From contig CAWEDK010000016.1 of the NCBI GenBank assembly GCA_963807865.1, positions 124,001-188,000 on the forward strand: a DNA stretch of 64,000 bases, written 5' to 3'. The stretch comes from VAZQ01 sp963807865. GTDB taxonomy: Bacteria > Pseudomonadota > Alphaproteobacteria > Rhizobiales > Xanthobacteraceae. The stretch's first letter is position 1. Every line of letters starts with the position of its first letter. The position numbers and the translations under genes are program-made. This document shows positions 9,382 through 17,060 of the stretch, in pieces. The notes beneath the pieces were generated by a model, which worked only from the letters and a program-made list of their open reading frames with translations, searched no databases and was not told where the DNA came from.

Positions 9382-9633
9382 TCAACGCTGCAACTCTTTT
9401 TCCAGTTCGCGATCAATTTGCTCGAGCTGCCAGCGGAAATCTTCCGCGATCATCTTCATGAACCATTCTCTGTCTTCGACGAGTTGCCAGAGTCTGGTGT
9501 GCTCTTCTTGAGAGAGGCCGTAGTTGGATGCGAGCTTCAGGCGAGCCGACACGATGTCTTCCCGGCAAAAGGCCAGAAGGGTTTTGGTCGCTTCGAGCTC
9601 CTCGTACTTTTGTTCGTTCGTAAGCTCGCGCAT
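9382..9633 (-). CDS. Small hypothetical protein
   Basis: An 83-residue charged protein beginning MRELTNEQKYEELEATKTLL and ending in LEQIDRELEKELQR, with predicted helical, coiled-coil-like composition and no signal peptide. The ATG at 9633 is preferred over an upstream start at 9720, whose extra 29 residues look non-coding. Composition is less GC-rich than its neighbours. The family is not recognised. Confidence 0.45.
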   Translation of the reverse strand: MRELTNEQKYEELEATKTLLAFCREDIVSARLKLASNYGLSQEEHTRLWQLVEDREWFMKMIAEDFRWQLEQIDRELEKELQR

Positions 9634-9992
9634 GGGCTGCCCCTCAATTCGGTGGTCGTACTCGGGGCATCCTTGGCTGAATGTGCAAATCGCGCGTGAA
9701 ACTCCATATGCAAATTGCAACTACCTGTTTGGGTGCATGCCCGGGCTTCGCTTATAGTTAAGGGTCGCCTCGCGCACTGCCTGACGTACTGCCTGACGTA
9801 CTGGGCAGGCCATTAGCCAACTCAAAATCCCCGGCTAAGCACCGTGGGCGGCGGAGGCGGGGTGGACACCCGTCTGCCCCTTGGGTTCCGGCTTCGCGGC
9901 TTGGCGTCCGCGCGGTAACCGCCACGCAAACGCGTGCATCCGCCAGCGCCATCGGGCTGGCGGACCACTGGGCAGGAGGCTGGCCGGAACGA
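9634..9992. other. Intergenic stretch, no gene recognised
   Basis: About 360 bases between two small hypothetical genes. A short tandem CCTGACGTACTG repeat occurs near 9779-9802. Open frames here have no family features, and no promoter or RNA gene could be supported. Confidence 0.4.
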
Positions 9993-10322
9993 TCAGGACT
10001 GGCGTCGTTCCGCCGCCGGGCGAGGTTGCAGAAATCGGCTTTCGATCTCGCCCTGGATACGGCGCATCCAATCCTCGGCGACAACGGCCTGCTGTTCCAG
10101 ACGCTGGACTTGAGCCTGCAGCTTTTCCGCACGATCCTCCGCGGCGCGAAGCTGCATCGAATACTGATGCGCGGCTTGCAGCGCCCGGTCGCAGTCGGCC
10201 TGCGCCGATTCAGCCGCCTGGTGCAGCAATGCGATGATCGCTTCACCTGAACGGTCGACCTGACGGCCGGCGTCCGTCTTACCCTGCTCGGGTCTGCGCT
10301 GGTCTGCTGTACGCTGGTTCAT
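9993..10322 (-). CDS. Small coiled-coil hypothetical protein
   Basis: A 109-residue soluble protein, MNQRTADQRRPEQGKTDAGR at the N-terminus, with a long heptad-like helix rich in Ala, Glu, Gln and Arg (ALQAAHQYSMQLRAAEDRAE, then KLQAQVQRLEQQAVVAEDWM). It resembles short cytoplasmic coiled-coil proteins common in Bradyrhizobium-like genomes. No catalytic motif is seen and no function can be given. Confidence 0.5.
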   Translation of the reverse strand: MNQRTADQRRPEQGKTDAGRQVDRSGEAIIALLHQAAESAQADCDRALQAAHQYSMQLRAAEDRAEKLQAQVQRLEQQAVVAEDWMRRIQGEIESRFLQPRPAAERRQS

Positions 10323-10576
10323 GCCCCACCCCCCTCACTCTGCCCATGGCGATTGAGAGGGTCGGATCAGGGCGGCAAATTGACCATTGGTGGCGGACCC
10401 TGAAATTGCTCCACGGTGTGGCCGCCGGGTCACTGCTCGCGCGCTCCTTCTGTTGATAACTTCGTGGAAATCTACCGTCGGCAATCCCGCGAGGGCTTCG
10501 CGCGTGCCGGCGATCCGGCCGGGCGCTGCGCCTCGCCGGCGCTCGCACCTTCTTCCGGCGCACGTGACGCAACCGG

Positions 10577-11557
10577 TCACACGAACGGCAGCACCTCCTC
10601 GGTGACGCGCCGCAGCTGCGCCATCGGGTCGCCCATGGTGGAGATGCGGAACGTCACCCGCCGGCAGCCGGACTCCTTGAATTGCTTGAGATGCGCGATG
10701 CAGTCGCGCGGCGTGCCGTAGGTGAGCCAGGACTCCAGCCGCTCCTTGCTGTAGTCGGCCGAATAGTAGAGATCGAGGAAGGTCTTGGAATCGGCGAGCG
10801 CGTCGGCCTTGTCGTCGTGCACGTTGATGTGGTGGTAGAGCACGTTGTCGAACCCCGACACGTCGCGGCCGTTGTCGCGTCCGACCTGCAGGATGAACTC
10901 CCAGGAGCGCCGGAAGCCCTCCGGACTGACCGAATGCGTCATCCAGCCGTCGGCGAGCTTGCCGACGCGGGTGAGCGCCAGCTCCGACCCGCCGGAGTCT
11001 GCCTGCCCCTTGGACAGCCGCTCTGCATTGGTGGCGAGCCAGATCGGACACGGCGACTGCTTGGGCTTCGGTTCGAGCGTGACGTTGGCAAACTTGGTGA
11101 ACTCGCCTTCAAACGGCGCATTGTCGAGGGTCCAGAGATGACGCAGCACCTGCATGTTCTCGAACATCCGCTTGCGCCGCTCGCCGGGCTTGATGTCGAG
11201 CGCAGCGGTCTCGGCCTCCCACAACGGACCGGCGCCGCCGCCCGCGCATGCCACCAGCCGCGTGCGGCCGTTCGACAGGACGTCGAGCGACGCCCACTCG
11301 TAGGCGAAGACCAGCGGGTTGCGCAGCGCGAACGAGCCCATGCACGCCGGCCCGATCAGTACCCGCTCGGTGCGTCCCGCCACCGCGGCGAGCAGGGTCA
11401 GCGCATCGAGCCGGCGGTTGACGAACAAGGCGTCGCCACACCACACCGAGTCCATCAGCGGCGATGCTTCGACCGCGTCCGCCAGCAGCAGGAGATCGCG
11501 CGGCGCGTAGAGGTCGAGCAGCACGCCGCGATTGGAAAGCGTTACGCCGAATTTCAT
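10577..11557 (-). CDS. LLM-class flavin-dependent oxidoreductase
   Basis: A 326-residue TIM-barrel flavoprotein of the bacterial luciferase family. The N-terminus MKFGVTLSNRG, LADAVEASPLMDSVWCGD, the LDALTLLAAVAGRTERVLIG segment and LADGWMTHSVSPEGFRRSWE are family hallmarks. Such enzymes use FMNH2 or F420 for oxygenation or reduction; the substrate is not evident. It lies 13 bases after the RidA-family gene and is probably co-transcribed with it. An LLM monooxygenase with a RidA protein recalls RutA-RutC of pyrimidine catabolism, but this protein is shorter and the resemblance may be only organisational. Confidence 0.8.
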   Translation of the reverse strand: MKFGVTLSNRGVLLDLYAPRDLLLLADAVEASPLMDSVWCGDALFVNRRLDALTLLAAVAGRTERVLIGPACMGSFALRNPLVFAYEWASLDVLSNGRTRLVACAGGGAGPLWEAETAALDIKPGERRKRMFENMQVLRHLWTLDNAPFEGEFTKFANVTLEPKPKQSPCPIWLATNAERLSKGQADSGGSELALTRVGKLADGWMTHSVSPEGFRRSWEFILQVGRDNGRDVSGFDNVLYHHINVHDDKADALADSKTFLDLYYSADYSKERLESWLTYGTPRDCIAHLKQFKESGCRRVTFRISTMGDPMAQLRRVTEEVLPFV

Positions 11558-11570
11558 CGTTCTGCCCCGT

Positions 11571-11954
11571 TCAGTCGTCTGCGATCACCGCCATGAAGTC
11601 GCACTGAATTAACACCCCCTCCTCCATCGGCACTTCCAGGATCTGCCGGGCCGGGCGCGAGGCGGGATCGGGAAACATCTTGATCCATTCGTCATTGACC
11701 ACCTTGCGCTGCAGCTTCTCCATCCAGAACGACACCTTGACGATATCCTCGACGGTGGCGTTGCCGGCCTCGACGGTCTGGCGCAGATGCAGGAACATGA
11801 ACGCGCACTGCTGCTCCAGCGTGGCGGCGAGCTTGCCGGTCGACGGATCCGGCCCGCGGATCAGGCCCGAAACGATGATGTTGCCGATGCGGCAGGCATT
11901 CGGGATCGGGCTCTGATGGGCGATCTCGCCGACGTAGATGCTGCTGCGCGCCAT
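11571..11954 (-). CDS. RidA family (YjgF/YER057c/UK114) protein
   Basis: A 127-residue protein with the RidA pattern: PNACRIGNIIVSGLIRGPDP, TLEQQCAFMFLHLRQTVEAG, VEDIVKVSFWMEKL and SRPARQILEVP, where the Arg of RPAR is the usual active-site position. RidA proteins hydrolyse reactive enamine/imine intermediates; subgroups act in pyrimidine and amino-acid catabolism. The ATG at 11954 is fixed by an excellent ribosome-binding sequence (GGAGGGGAG). It is first in a two-gene operon with the LLM oxidoreductase. Confidence 0.85.
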   Translation of the reverse strand: MARSSIYVGEIAHQSPIPNACRIGNIIVSGLIRGPDPSTGKLAATLEQQCAFMFLHLRQTVEAGNATVEDIVKVSFWMEKLQRKVVNDEWIKMFPDPASRPARQILEVPMEEGVLIQCDFMAVIADD

Positions 11955-12030
11955 ACGCTCTCCCCTCCGTGACGGTCCCCTGCCTTCGGGCCCTGCATGA
12001 AGCTGCTGCAGAACTGCGGGGACAGCGTTA

Positions 12031-12202
12031 GTGACTAGTGCCCCGAACCCGAAGTTCGCGCTATCGTGCGGCAAAATCCGATCGCGAACTTCGGGTTCAA
12101 AAGGGGCACTAGAATCATTAGAGTTGCTAATGGTCCTTGATTCCGAAGTTCGCAAACGAGCGGTGCCGCACAAATGATGTGAACTTCGAAATCGGACCAC
12201 TT
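12031..12202. repeat. Bipartite double-hairpin element, copy 1
   Basis: Two adjacent long inverted repeats. The first runs from TAGTGCCCCGAACCCGAAG to CTTCGGGTTC..GGGGCACTA (about 12036-12112). The second runs from GATTCCGAAGTTCGCAAACG to GTGAACTTCGAAATCGGACC (about 12124-12200). A nearly identical unit lies inverted at 54268-54441. It looks like a MITE/BIME-type mobile non-coding element. Confidence 0.8.
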
Positions 12203-12274
12203 GCGCGCGGCAGAAGATCATATTCTGCGGCTTGGACAATATCTAATCGCACACCACCAACCTCCCGCACACGC

Positions 12275-13042
12275 ATGAGCTCGACCCTGAAAGTTCTGTC
12301 CGCCGGCGCGGTGAAATACGTCGTCACCGGGCTTGCACCGCAATTCACCCGAAGCACCGGCCAGGCGGTCGACTTCACCTTCGGCACGATCGCGGGCGTA
12401 CGGCAGCGGCTCAAGGACGGCGAGACGGCGGACGTCATCATCGGTACAGCGCCCGCGATCGCCGAGATGGCGCAGTCCGGCGTGCTGGCGGCAGGCAGCC
12501 GCGCCGGCCTCGGCCGCACGCTGACTGGCATCGGAGTGCGCGACGGCACGCCGTCGCCCGACATCTCGACGACCGAGCGGTTCCGGCAGGCGATGCTCGC
12601 GGCGCGCTCGCTCGCCTACACCAGCCCGCAGGCGGGCGGTACCTCCGGCATCTATCTGACCGGTCTGTTCGAACGGCTCGGCATCACCGAGGCCATGAAC
12701 GCAAAGACGCTGTTGTGCATCAACGGCGACGAAGTCGTCGACAAGGTCGCGGCTGGCGAGGCCGAGATCGGCTCGACCTTCATCAGCGAGATCGTGCCGC
12801 GCGCCGGCATGAAGGTGGTCGGGCCGCTGCCGGCAGAGATCGGCAACGCCACCGCCTATGCGGCCGGCATCGCGGCGGGCGGCACGAACGAAGCGGCGGC
12901 GCGCCAATTCATCGCGTTGCTTGTGGCGCCGGCGCAGCGCGACTATTGGGTTTCGCTCGGCTTCGAGCCGGCCGGTGACGGTCATTCCGGGGGCTTGAGC
13001 GAAGCTCGGGCCCCCGGAATCCATAAGAAACAAAAAAAGTAA
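12275..13042 (+). CDS. ModA-like substrate-binding domain protein without signal peptide
   Basis: A type II periplasmic-binding-fold protein: STLKVLSAGAVKYVVTGLAP, GQAVDFTFGTIAGVRQRL and ADVIIGTAPAIAEMAQSG match the N-terminal lobe of molybdate/tungstate-type binding proteins, and LAYTSPQAGGTSGIYLTGL and GSTFISEIVP the second lobe. From the ATG at 12275 there is no signal peptide, so export is doubtful. The last residues (after FEPAGDG: HSGGLSEARAPGIHKKQKK) are encoded by a palindromic repeat, indicating that the original stop was replaced. No cognate ABC genes are adjacent. Ligand unknown. Confidence 0.75.
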   Translation: MSSTLKVLSAGAVKYVVTGLAPQFTRSTGQAVDFTFGTIAGVRQRLKDGETADVIIGTAPAIAEMAQSGVLAAGSRAGLGRTLTGIGVRDGTPSPDISTTERFRQAMLAARSLAYTSPQAGGTSGIYLTGLFERLGITEAMNAKTLLCINGDEVVDKVAAGEAEIGSTFISEIVPRAGMKVVGPLPAEIGNATAYAAGIAAGGTNEAAARQFIALLVAPAQRDYWVSLGFEPAGDGHSGGLSEARAPGIHKKQKK

Positions 13043-13078
13043 ATTCCGGGTTCGCGCTGTTGCGCGCCCCGGAATGAC
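12981..13078. repeat. Palindromic repeat, family B, copy 1
   Basis: The element starts GTCATTCCGG and ends CCGGAATGAC, with an internal hairpin (GGGCTTGAGCGAAGCTCGGG) and an A-rich centre (CATAAGAAACAAAAAAAGTA). It overlaps the 3' end of the ModA-like gene. A related element lies at 41798-41895. Confidence 0.75.
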
Positions 13079-13093
13079 GACAGGGAGAGGATC

Positions 13094-13348
13094 ATGCAGA
13101 CCTTTCGCGCTTTGGGGGTCTGGTTCGGATTGTTCGCGCCGAGCGGAACGCCGCGCGAGGTGGTGAATAAAATCAACGAGCGCGTGCAGCGCATCCTCGC
13201 CGAGCCGGAGTTCCGGGCACGGACCCTCGTCCCCAACGTCTACGGCGTCATACGCGGTTCGCCCGACGAGTTCGCCGAGCACATCCGCACCAACTCGGCG
13301 CGTTGGCGCAAGGTGATCCAGGAGGCCAAGATCACCGCGGAGGATTGA
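13094..13348 (+). pseudogene. C-terminal remnant of a Bug/TctC receptor
   Basis: The 84 residues contain VWFGLFAPSGTPREVVNKIN, ERVQRILAEPEFRARTL and SPDEFAEHIRTNSARWRKVI, which match only the last quarter of Bug-family receptors. No signal peptide or N-terminal lobe exists upstream, where a palindromic repeat (12981-13078) sits instead. It is most simply the stump of a deleted receptor gene, with the repeat at the deletion junction. An ATG with an upstream GGGAGAGG makes translation possible, but the product would not fold as a receptor. Confidence 0.75.
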
Positions 13349-13431
13349 CGGTTTCCCACGATGGAGTTGTTATATGGCGTCGGCCGCCGTGCGCGTGGGC
13401 AGTCAATCAGTCAGTTCGAGGAATGCACGTT

Positions 13432-13812
13432 ATGGGTTTTCACAAAGGTCACCACGAATTCCACACCCTGGACATGCAGGACGGCTGGCATCATGTGCCG
13501 GGATATCCGCCGGGCTTCTCGGAGAAGATCCTCGCCGGCACGCTCGACGACAAGAACAAACGCGGCAACCGCACGCGGCTGCTGCGCATCGAGGCCGGCG
13601 CCTACTCGACCAAGCCGTTCGTGCACGAATACTGGGAGGAGGTGTTCCTGCTCTCGGGCGACCTGATCTGCGGCAACGACGAGCGCGGCCAGGGCGGCGA
13701 GCAGTTCAAGGACTACACCTACGCGGTGCGCCCGCCCGGCGTCCATCACGGACCGTTCACGTCGAAGACCGGCTGCCTGCTGCTCGAGACGCACTATTAC
13801 GACGAGACGTGA
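13432..13812 (+). CDS. Cupin-domain protein
   Basis: A 126-residue small beta-barrel protein beginning MGFHKGHHEFHTLDMQDGW. The cupin metal-site motifs are FVHEYWEEVFLLSGDLICG (His/Glu) and RPPGVHHGPFTSKTGCLLLE. The ATG at 13432 has GAGGA nine bases upstream; another in-frame ATG at 13423 is too close to it. Related proteins include ChrR-like anti-sigma cupins and dioxygenase-like enzymes, but nothing here points to one reaction. The last codons lie in a 16-bp tandem duplication. Confidence 0.7.
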   Translation: MGFHKGHHEFHTLDMQDGWHHVPGYPPGFSEKILAGTLDDKNKRGNRTRLLRIEAGAYSTKPFVHEYWEEVFLLSGDLICGNDERGQGGEQFKDYTYAVRPPGVHHGPFTSKTGCLLLETHYYDET

Positions 13813-13827
13813 TTACGACGAGACGTG
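13796..13827 (+). repeat. 16-bp tandem duplication across the cupin stop codon
   Basis: ATTACGACGAGACGTG occurs twice in direct succession (13796-13811 and 13812-13827). The junction forms the TGA stop of the cupin gene, so the second copy is downstream and untranslated. Confidence 0.85.
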
Positions 13828-13854
13828 AGCTTGATTGCGAGCCCGCGGCTCGTG

Positions 13855-13887
13855 GGTCGCGAACTTCAAATCCACTCCACCAGACTA
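13855..13887. repeat. Degenerate half of the bipartite hairpin element
   Basis: GTCGCGAACTTCAAATCCAC followed by CCACCAGACTA resembles the outer arm (GCGAACTTCGGAATCGGATC, then ACTAG) of the elements at 12031 and 54268. Only one arm is recognisable, so this is a tentative decayed copy. Confidence 0.4.
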
Positions 13888-14466
13888 ATGCGCCGCATCC
13901 TTGTCGGGCGGCTGCGTGCCGAGCCGGTCGACGAAGGCAATGCCGATCGCGGACACGATGAACGTCAGATGGATGAGCGTCTGCCACATGATGCCGGTTT
14001 CGGTGAAGGTCGCCCGCGGCGTGCCGATATTGCCGGCCTCGATAAAGGTGCGCAGCAGGTGGATCGAGGAAATGCCGATGATCGCCATCGCGAGCTTGAT
14101 CTTGAGCACGCTGGCGTTGACGTGGCTCAGCCATTCCGGCTGATCGGGATGGCCTTCGAGGTCGAGGCGCGACACGAAAGTCTCGTAGCCGCCGACGATC
14201 ACCATCACCAGCAGGTTGGAGATCATCACCACGTCGATCAGGCCGAGCACCACCAGCATGATCTGCTGCTCGGTAAACGAGGTCGCGTGCAGGACGAGGT
14301 GCCACAGCTCCTTGACGAACAACACCACGTAGACGCACTGCGCGACGATCAGCCCGACATAGAGCGGCAGTTGCAACCAGCGCGAGCCGAAGATGAGCTG
14401 CGGCAACGGCCGCAGCTTGCGGGCCTGCGCCGGCGGCGGAAGCGGCGTTTCGGGCGCCATGGACAT
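13885..14466 (-). CDS. YqhA/UPF0114 family inner-membrane protein
   Basis: A 193-residue membrane protein (TIGR00645/YqhA type). A Pro-rich cytoplasmic N-terminus precedes segments LYVGLIVAQCVYVVLFVKEL, QQIMLVVLGLIDVVMISNLL VMVIVGGYETFVS, KLAMAIIGISSIHLLRTFIE and TLIHLTFIVSAIGIAFVDRL, giving four likely transmembrane helices. The motif IDVVMISNLLVMVIVGGYE is diagnostic. The molecular function of this family is unknown. It is a single gene. Confidence 0.85.
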   Translation of the reverse strand: MSMAPETPLPPPAQARKLRPLPQLIFGSRWLQLPLYVGLIVAQCVYVVLFVKELWHLVLHATSFTEQQIMLVVLGLIDVVMISNLLVMVIVGGYETFVSRLDLEGHPDQPEWLSHVNASVLKIKLAMAIIGISSIHLLRTFIEAGNIGTPRATFTETGIMWQTLIHLTFIVSAIGIAFVDRLGTQPPDKDAAH

Positions 14467-14617
14467 GCGCGGGGGCTCCGGGGCATTTGCGGCACAAACC
14501 CGACGGATGCGGATTGCGCCGAACCGAGGCCTTGTACGCGATTCGGTCGGGGATAGTTAAGTCTCATCGGCGCGTGAGGATCAATTCATGCGCAAGTCGC
14601 GGCGCGATCTCAGGCGT

Positions 14618-17047
14618 CTACCCGGCTTGTACAAGCCTGGCTGCATCGACCTCTCCGAGCGCCGAAGCAGCGTTTGCGCCCTCCTCTTTCGTCGGCGCGC
14701 AGTTCTTCCACTCAATCTGGCGCTTCTGGACCTTTGTGAACAACTTGCCTCGATAGTCCTCATATCGAAGCGCTTCGAGGGGAGTTAAATTGTCGAGCGA
14801 TGCGATGGGGAAAATGAGACATTTGTCGATGTCGACCCCGTCCCCGTAAGATTTCTTGATCTGATCCCGCAGTTTTTGGCCCTGCCCATCGCTGCGGTCG
14901 GCCTCGTTATACAGCCACCATGCCCTCCAGTAGCGGCATCCGACGCCGAATGAAAAAGCAAGCAGGAACGCAACGAAGGAAGGGAATCCCCATGCCAAGT
15001 AGTGCGCTTTCCACGGCGTTCCACCGCTCTCCAGGGCATACAGATTGTCGTACAGGCGACCTAACGACGTGGCAAAATCGACAAAGCTGCGCGTCAATGC
15101 TTGATCGTGCGCATCTCTCACCGGACCTCCGTCAAAAGCCGCGACCGAAGGGCCGTCGAATTCGCACTTTTTTGCGAACAGACGCAACTCGCCGCCCGGG
15201 TTCGCGGTTCCGGGTTCCGCACCGCCAGTCACCGCGACCGTTGGCGACGGAATCTTGTTCAAAATTCCGCAGATCTCGGACAATGCAAGGAGTTGGGATG
15301 CGATGTCCTTGTCTGAGTATCGCTCTTTCTTCCACGCAACCTCGACCGATGAAAGAAACCGATCAATCCGCACGAGATCGGCCGACGAAACGGCCGAAAA
15401 CCAAAGCTTGTTTTCCGAGCTCTTCTCCATCAACGGTCGAAGGGCTTTGAACTCCGACTGAACGCTGTCGAATATTTTTTGTGGAAGGCTGCTTAGCGCC
15501 TGGCTGTAGGCAAACACATTTAATATCCCCACAAGAAAGGCCGCTAGGCAAGCGTGGAAAAATGGGCAAGGACTCGTCAAGCTCGCGACAAGACGCAGGC
15601 GTCGCCGCGGCAAGCGCGCAGCCTCCTTCATGTACAACAAGCCAAACATCGCGCCGAGGCCAGCAACCATCGACTGGAATATGAGCAACTGCAGAAACGA
15701 CGCAGGACTGTACACGATGTATTTCAGCCAATTGAAGAGCGACAAGATCAGCACCACCGATATGATGCATATGACACTGGCAACGATGCTGGAGGAAAGC
15801 GCCGTTTTGCAGTAACTCACCAAACTCTCTTGCCAGTCTTGAGTCTCCAGAAGCCTGTCGCGCGAATAATCCAAGACCTTGAACATGATGAGATACACAA
15901 GCAGGCCGGTGAAGATAACGAGATTTCCCAATAAGAAATCCGAAGTTGTCCAGTTGGTGTCGCCGAACCCGACAACCTTGAGAAGAGGCGGCGCGATCAG
16001 AATTGCTCCAGAAGCGATTGCTCCGAGCGCAATGCACACGTTTACAAAAAAGACATAGACAAAATGATCGACGCGGTCGCGAAGATCGATATCGAGAAAA
16101 CCAAGCGCTCCCGCGCGTTCCATCAGATCGTTCGCATTTCGCGCCATCTGGGAAAGCAAGACCGCAATCATCAATGACGTTTCTCGCGCGAACCCCTGCA
16201 CATTCGCATATTCCTGCTCGAGGCTGCCGTTCGCCTGCTGGTTGAATTGAGCGAGCAAGTTCTTGTGGGTCCGTTGCAGCCGCTCGAACGCATCTTTGTT
16301 TTCTTGCAGTTCGGTCAGGTAATCGAGACGAGCGTTTGCGAAGCCCGGCTTCTTGCTGAACATCTGCTGCAATGAATAAAACAGAATGTTCGCACGCACC
16401 CAGGCAGCCAACTCTCCTTCCTGTTCAGGGTTTTCTTCGAACTTGGCGACGAATGCCGGGCCGATCAGATGGGTCAGGGCTGCCTTTCTTTCGTTGAATT
16501 CACTTTTCTCCACATACGGATTGCCGATGAGCCACAAGCTGATGTTGAGGCTTCTCAGGGAGAATGCGAGGTCGCTCACCGCGTTCGGGATGTAAGCGGT
16601 TTTGTGGGCGTACCGGCGAATGAACAGCTCAATTCGTCCCAGAATCGAATTGTCTCTTGCGGCGCCAGTCGAGACCAGAAACGCCGCGGCAGCCGTCGGC
16701 CAAATTCCCGGATTTGACGGATTTGTCGGCGGCGCCCCGATTTTCATTGGCTCGCCGAGCAGATTGACGCTGCTGAGGTCCAAGTTGAAAGTCGTTGGAC
16801 CGATAATGCAGATGGCTGTGTACAAGGACGCCAGCAGAAATAGATAGACGAATTTCCCTGACCGATAACGGGAGTCGATTGTCAACGATTGAGGCGGGAG
16901 CTGAGCAAACGGCCCCATGGTTTCTTTGTCGTAGGTCGGCACATTGAACTTGTCCTTCGAGAACAGGACGATAATGAGCAGTCCCAAAAAATAGACCGAC
17001 AAGAACTGTAGGTTTAGGAGCGATGATATGTCGAGACCGGGCAGCAT
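14618..17047 (-). CDS. Large multi-pass membrane protein linked to the radical SAM RiPP locus
   Basis: About 809 residues from the ATG at 17047 (MLPGLDISSLL), chosen because GAGGGA precedes it; a longer reading from 17119 would overlap the maturase. At least eight hydrophobic segments are seen, for example FLSVYFLGLLIIVLF and FVYLFLLASLYTAICIIG near the N-terminus, four in the centre, FFHACLAAFLVGILNVFAY and, near the C-terminus, AWGFPSFVAFLLAFSFGVG. Between them are long soluble regions with coiled-coil character. No known domain is recognised. It begins 13 bases after the maturase stop, so it is probably the third gene of that operon. Base composition is visibly lower in GC than its neighbours, suggesting acquisition. 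A role in export, immunity or sensing is conceivable but unproven. Confidence 0.7.
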   Translation of the reverse strand: MLPGLDISSLLNLQFLSVYFLGLLIIVLFSKDKFNVPTYDKETMGPFAQLPPQSLTIDSRYRSGKFVYLFLLASLYTAICIIGPTTFNLDLSSVNLLGEPMKIGAPPTNPSNPGIWPTAAAAFLVSTGAARDNSILGRIELFIRRYAHKTAYIPNAVSDLAFSLRSLNISLWLIGNPYVEKSEFNERKAALTHLIGPAFVAKFEENPEQEGELAAWVRANILFYSLQQMFSKKPGFANARLDYLTELQENKDAFERLQRTHKNLLAQFNQQANGSLEQEYANVQGFARETSLMIAVLLSQMARNANDLMERAGALGFLDIDLRDRVDHFVYVFFVNVCIALGAIASGAILIAPPLLKVVGFGDTNWTTSDFLLGNLVIFTGLLVYLIMFKVLDYSRDRLLETQDWQESLVSYCKTALSSSIVASVICIISVVLILSLFNWLKYIVYSPASFLQLLIFQSMVAGLGAMFGLLYMKEAARLPRRRLRLVASLTSPCPFFHACLAAFLVGILNVFAYSQALSSLPQKIFDSVQSEFKALRPLMEKSSENKLWFSAVSSADLVRIDRFLSSVEVAWKKERYSDKDIASQLLALSEICGILNKIPSPTVAVTGGAEPGTANPGGELRLFAKKCEFDGPSVAAFDGGPVRDAHDQALTRSFVDFATSLGRLYDNLYALESGGTPWKAHYLAWGFPSFVAFLLAFSFGVGCRYWRAWWLYNEADRSDGQGQKLRDQIKKSYGDGVDIDKCLIFPIASLDNLTPLEALRYEDYRGKLFTKVQKRQIEWKNCAPTKEEGANAASALGEVDAARLVQAG

Positions 17048-17060
17048 CCGTCGTCCCTCG

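Noticed and set aside
10577..11954. RutA-RutC pyrimidine degradation pair
   Set aside because: The LLM protein is shorter than RutA and lacks other rut genes nearby; only the generic families are claimed.
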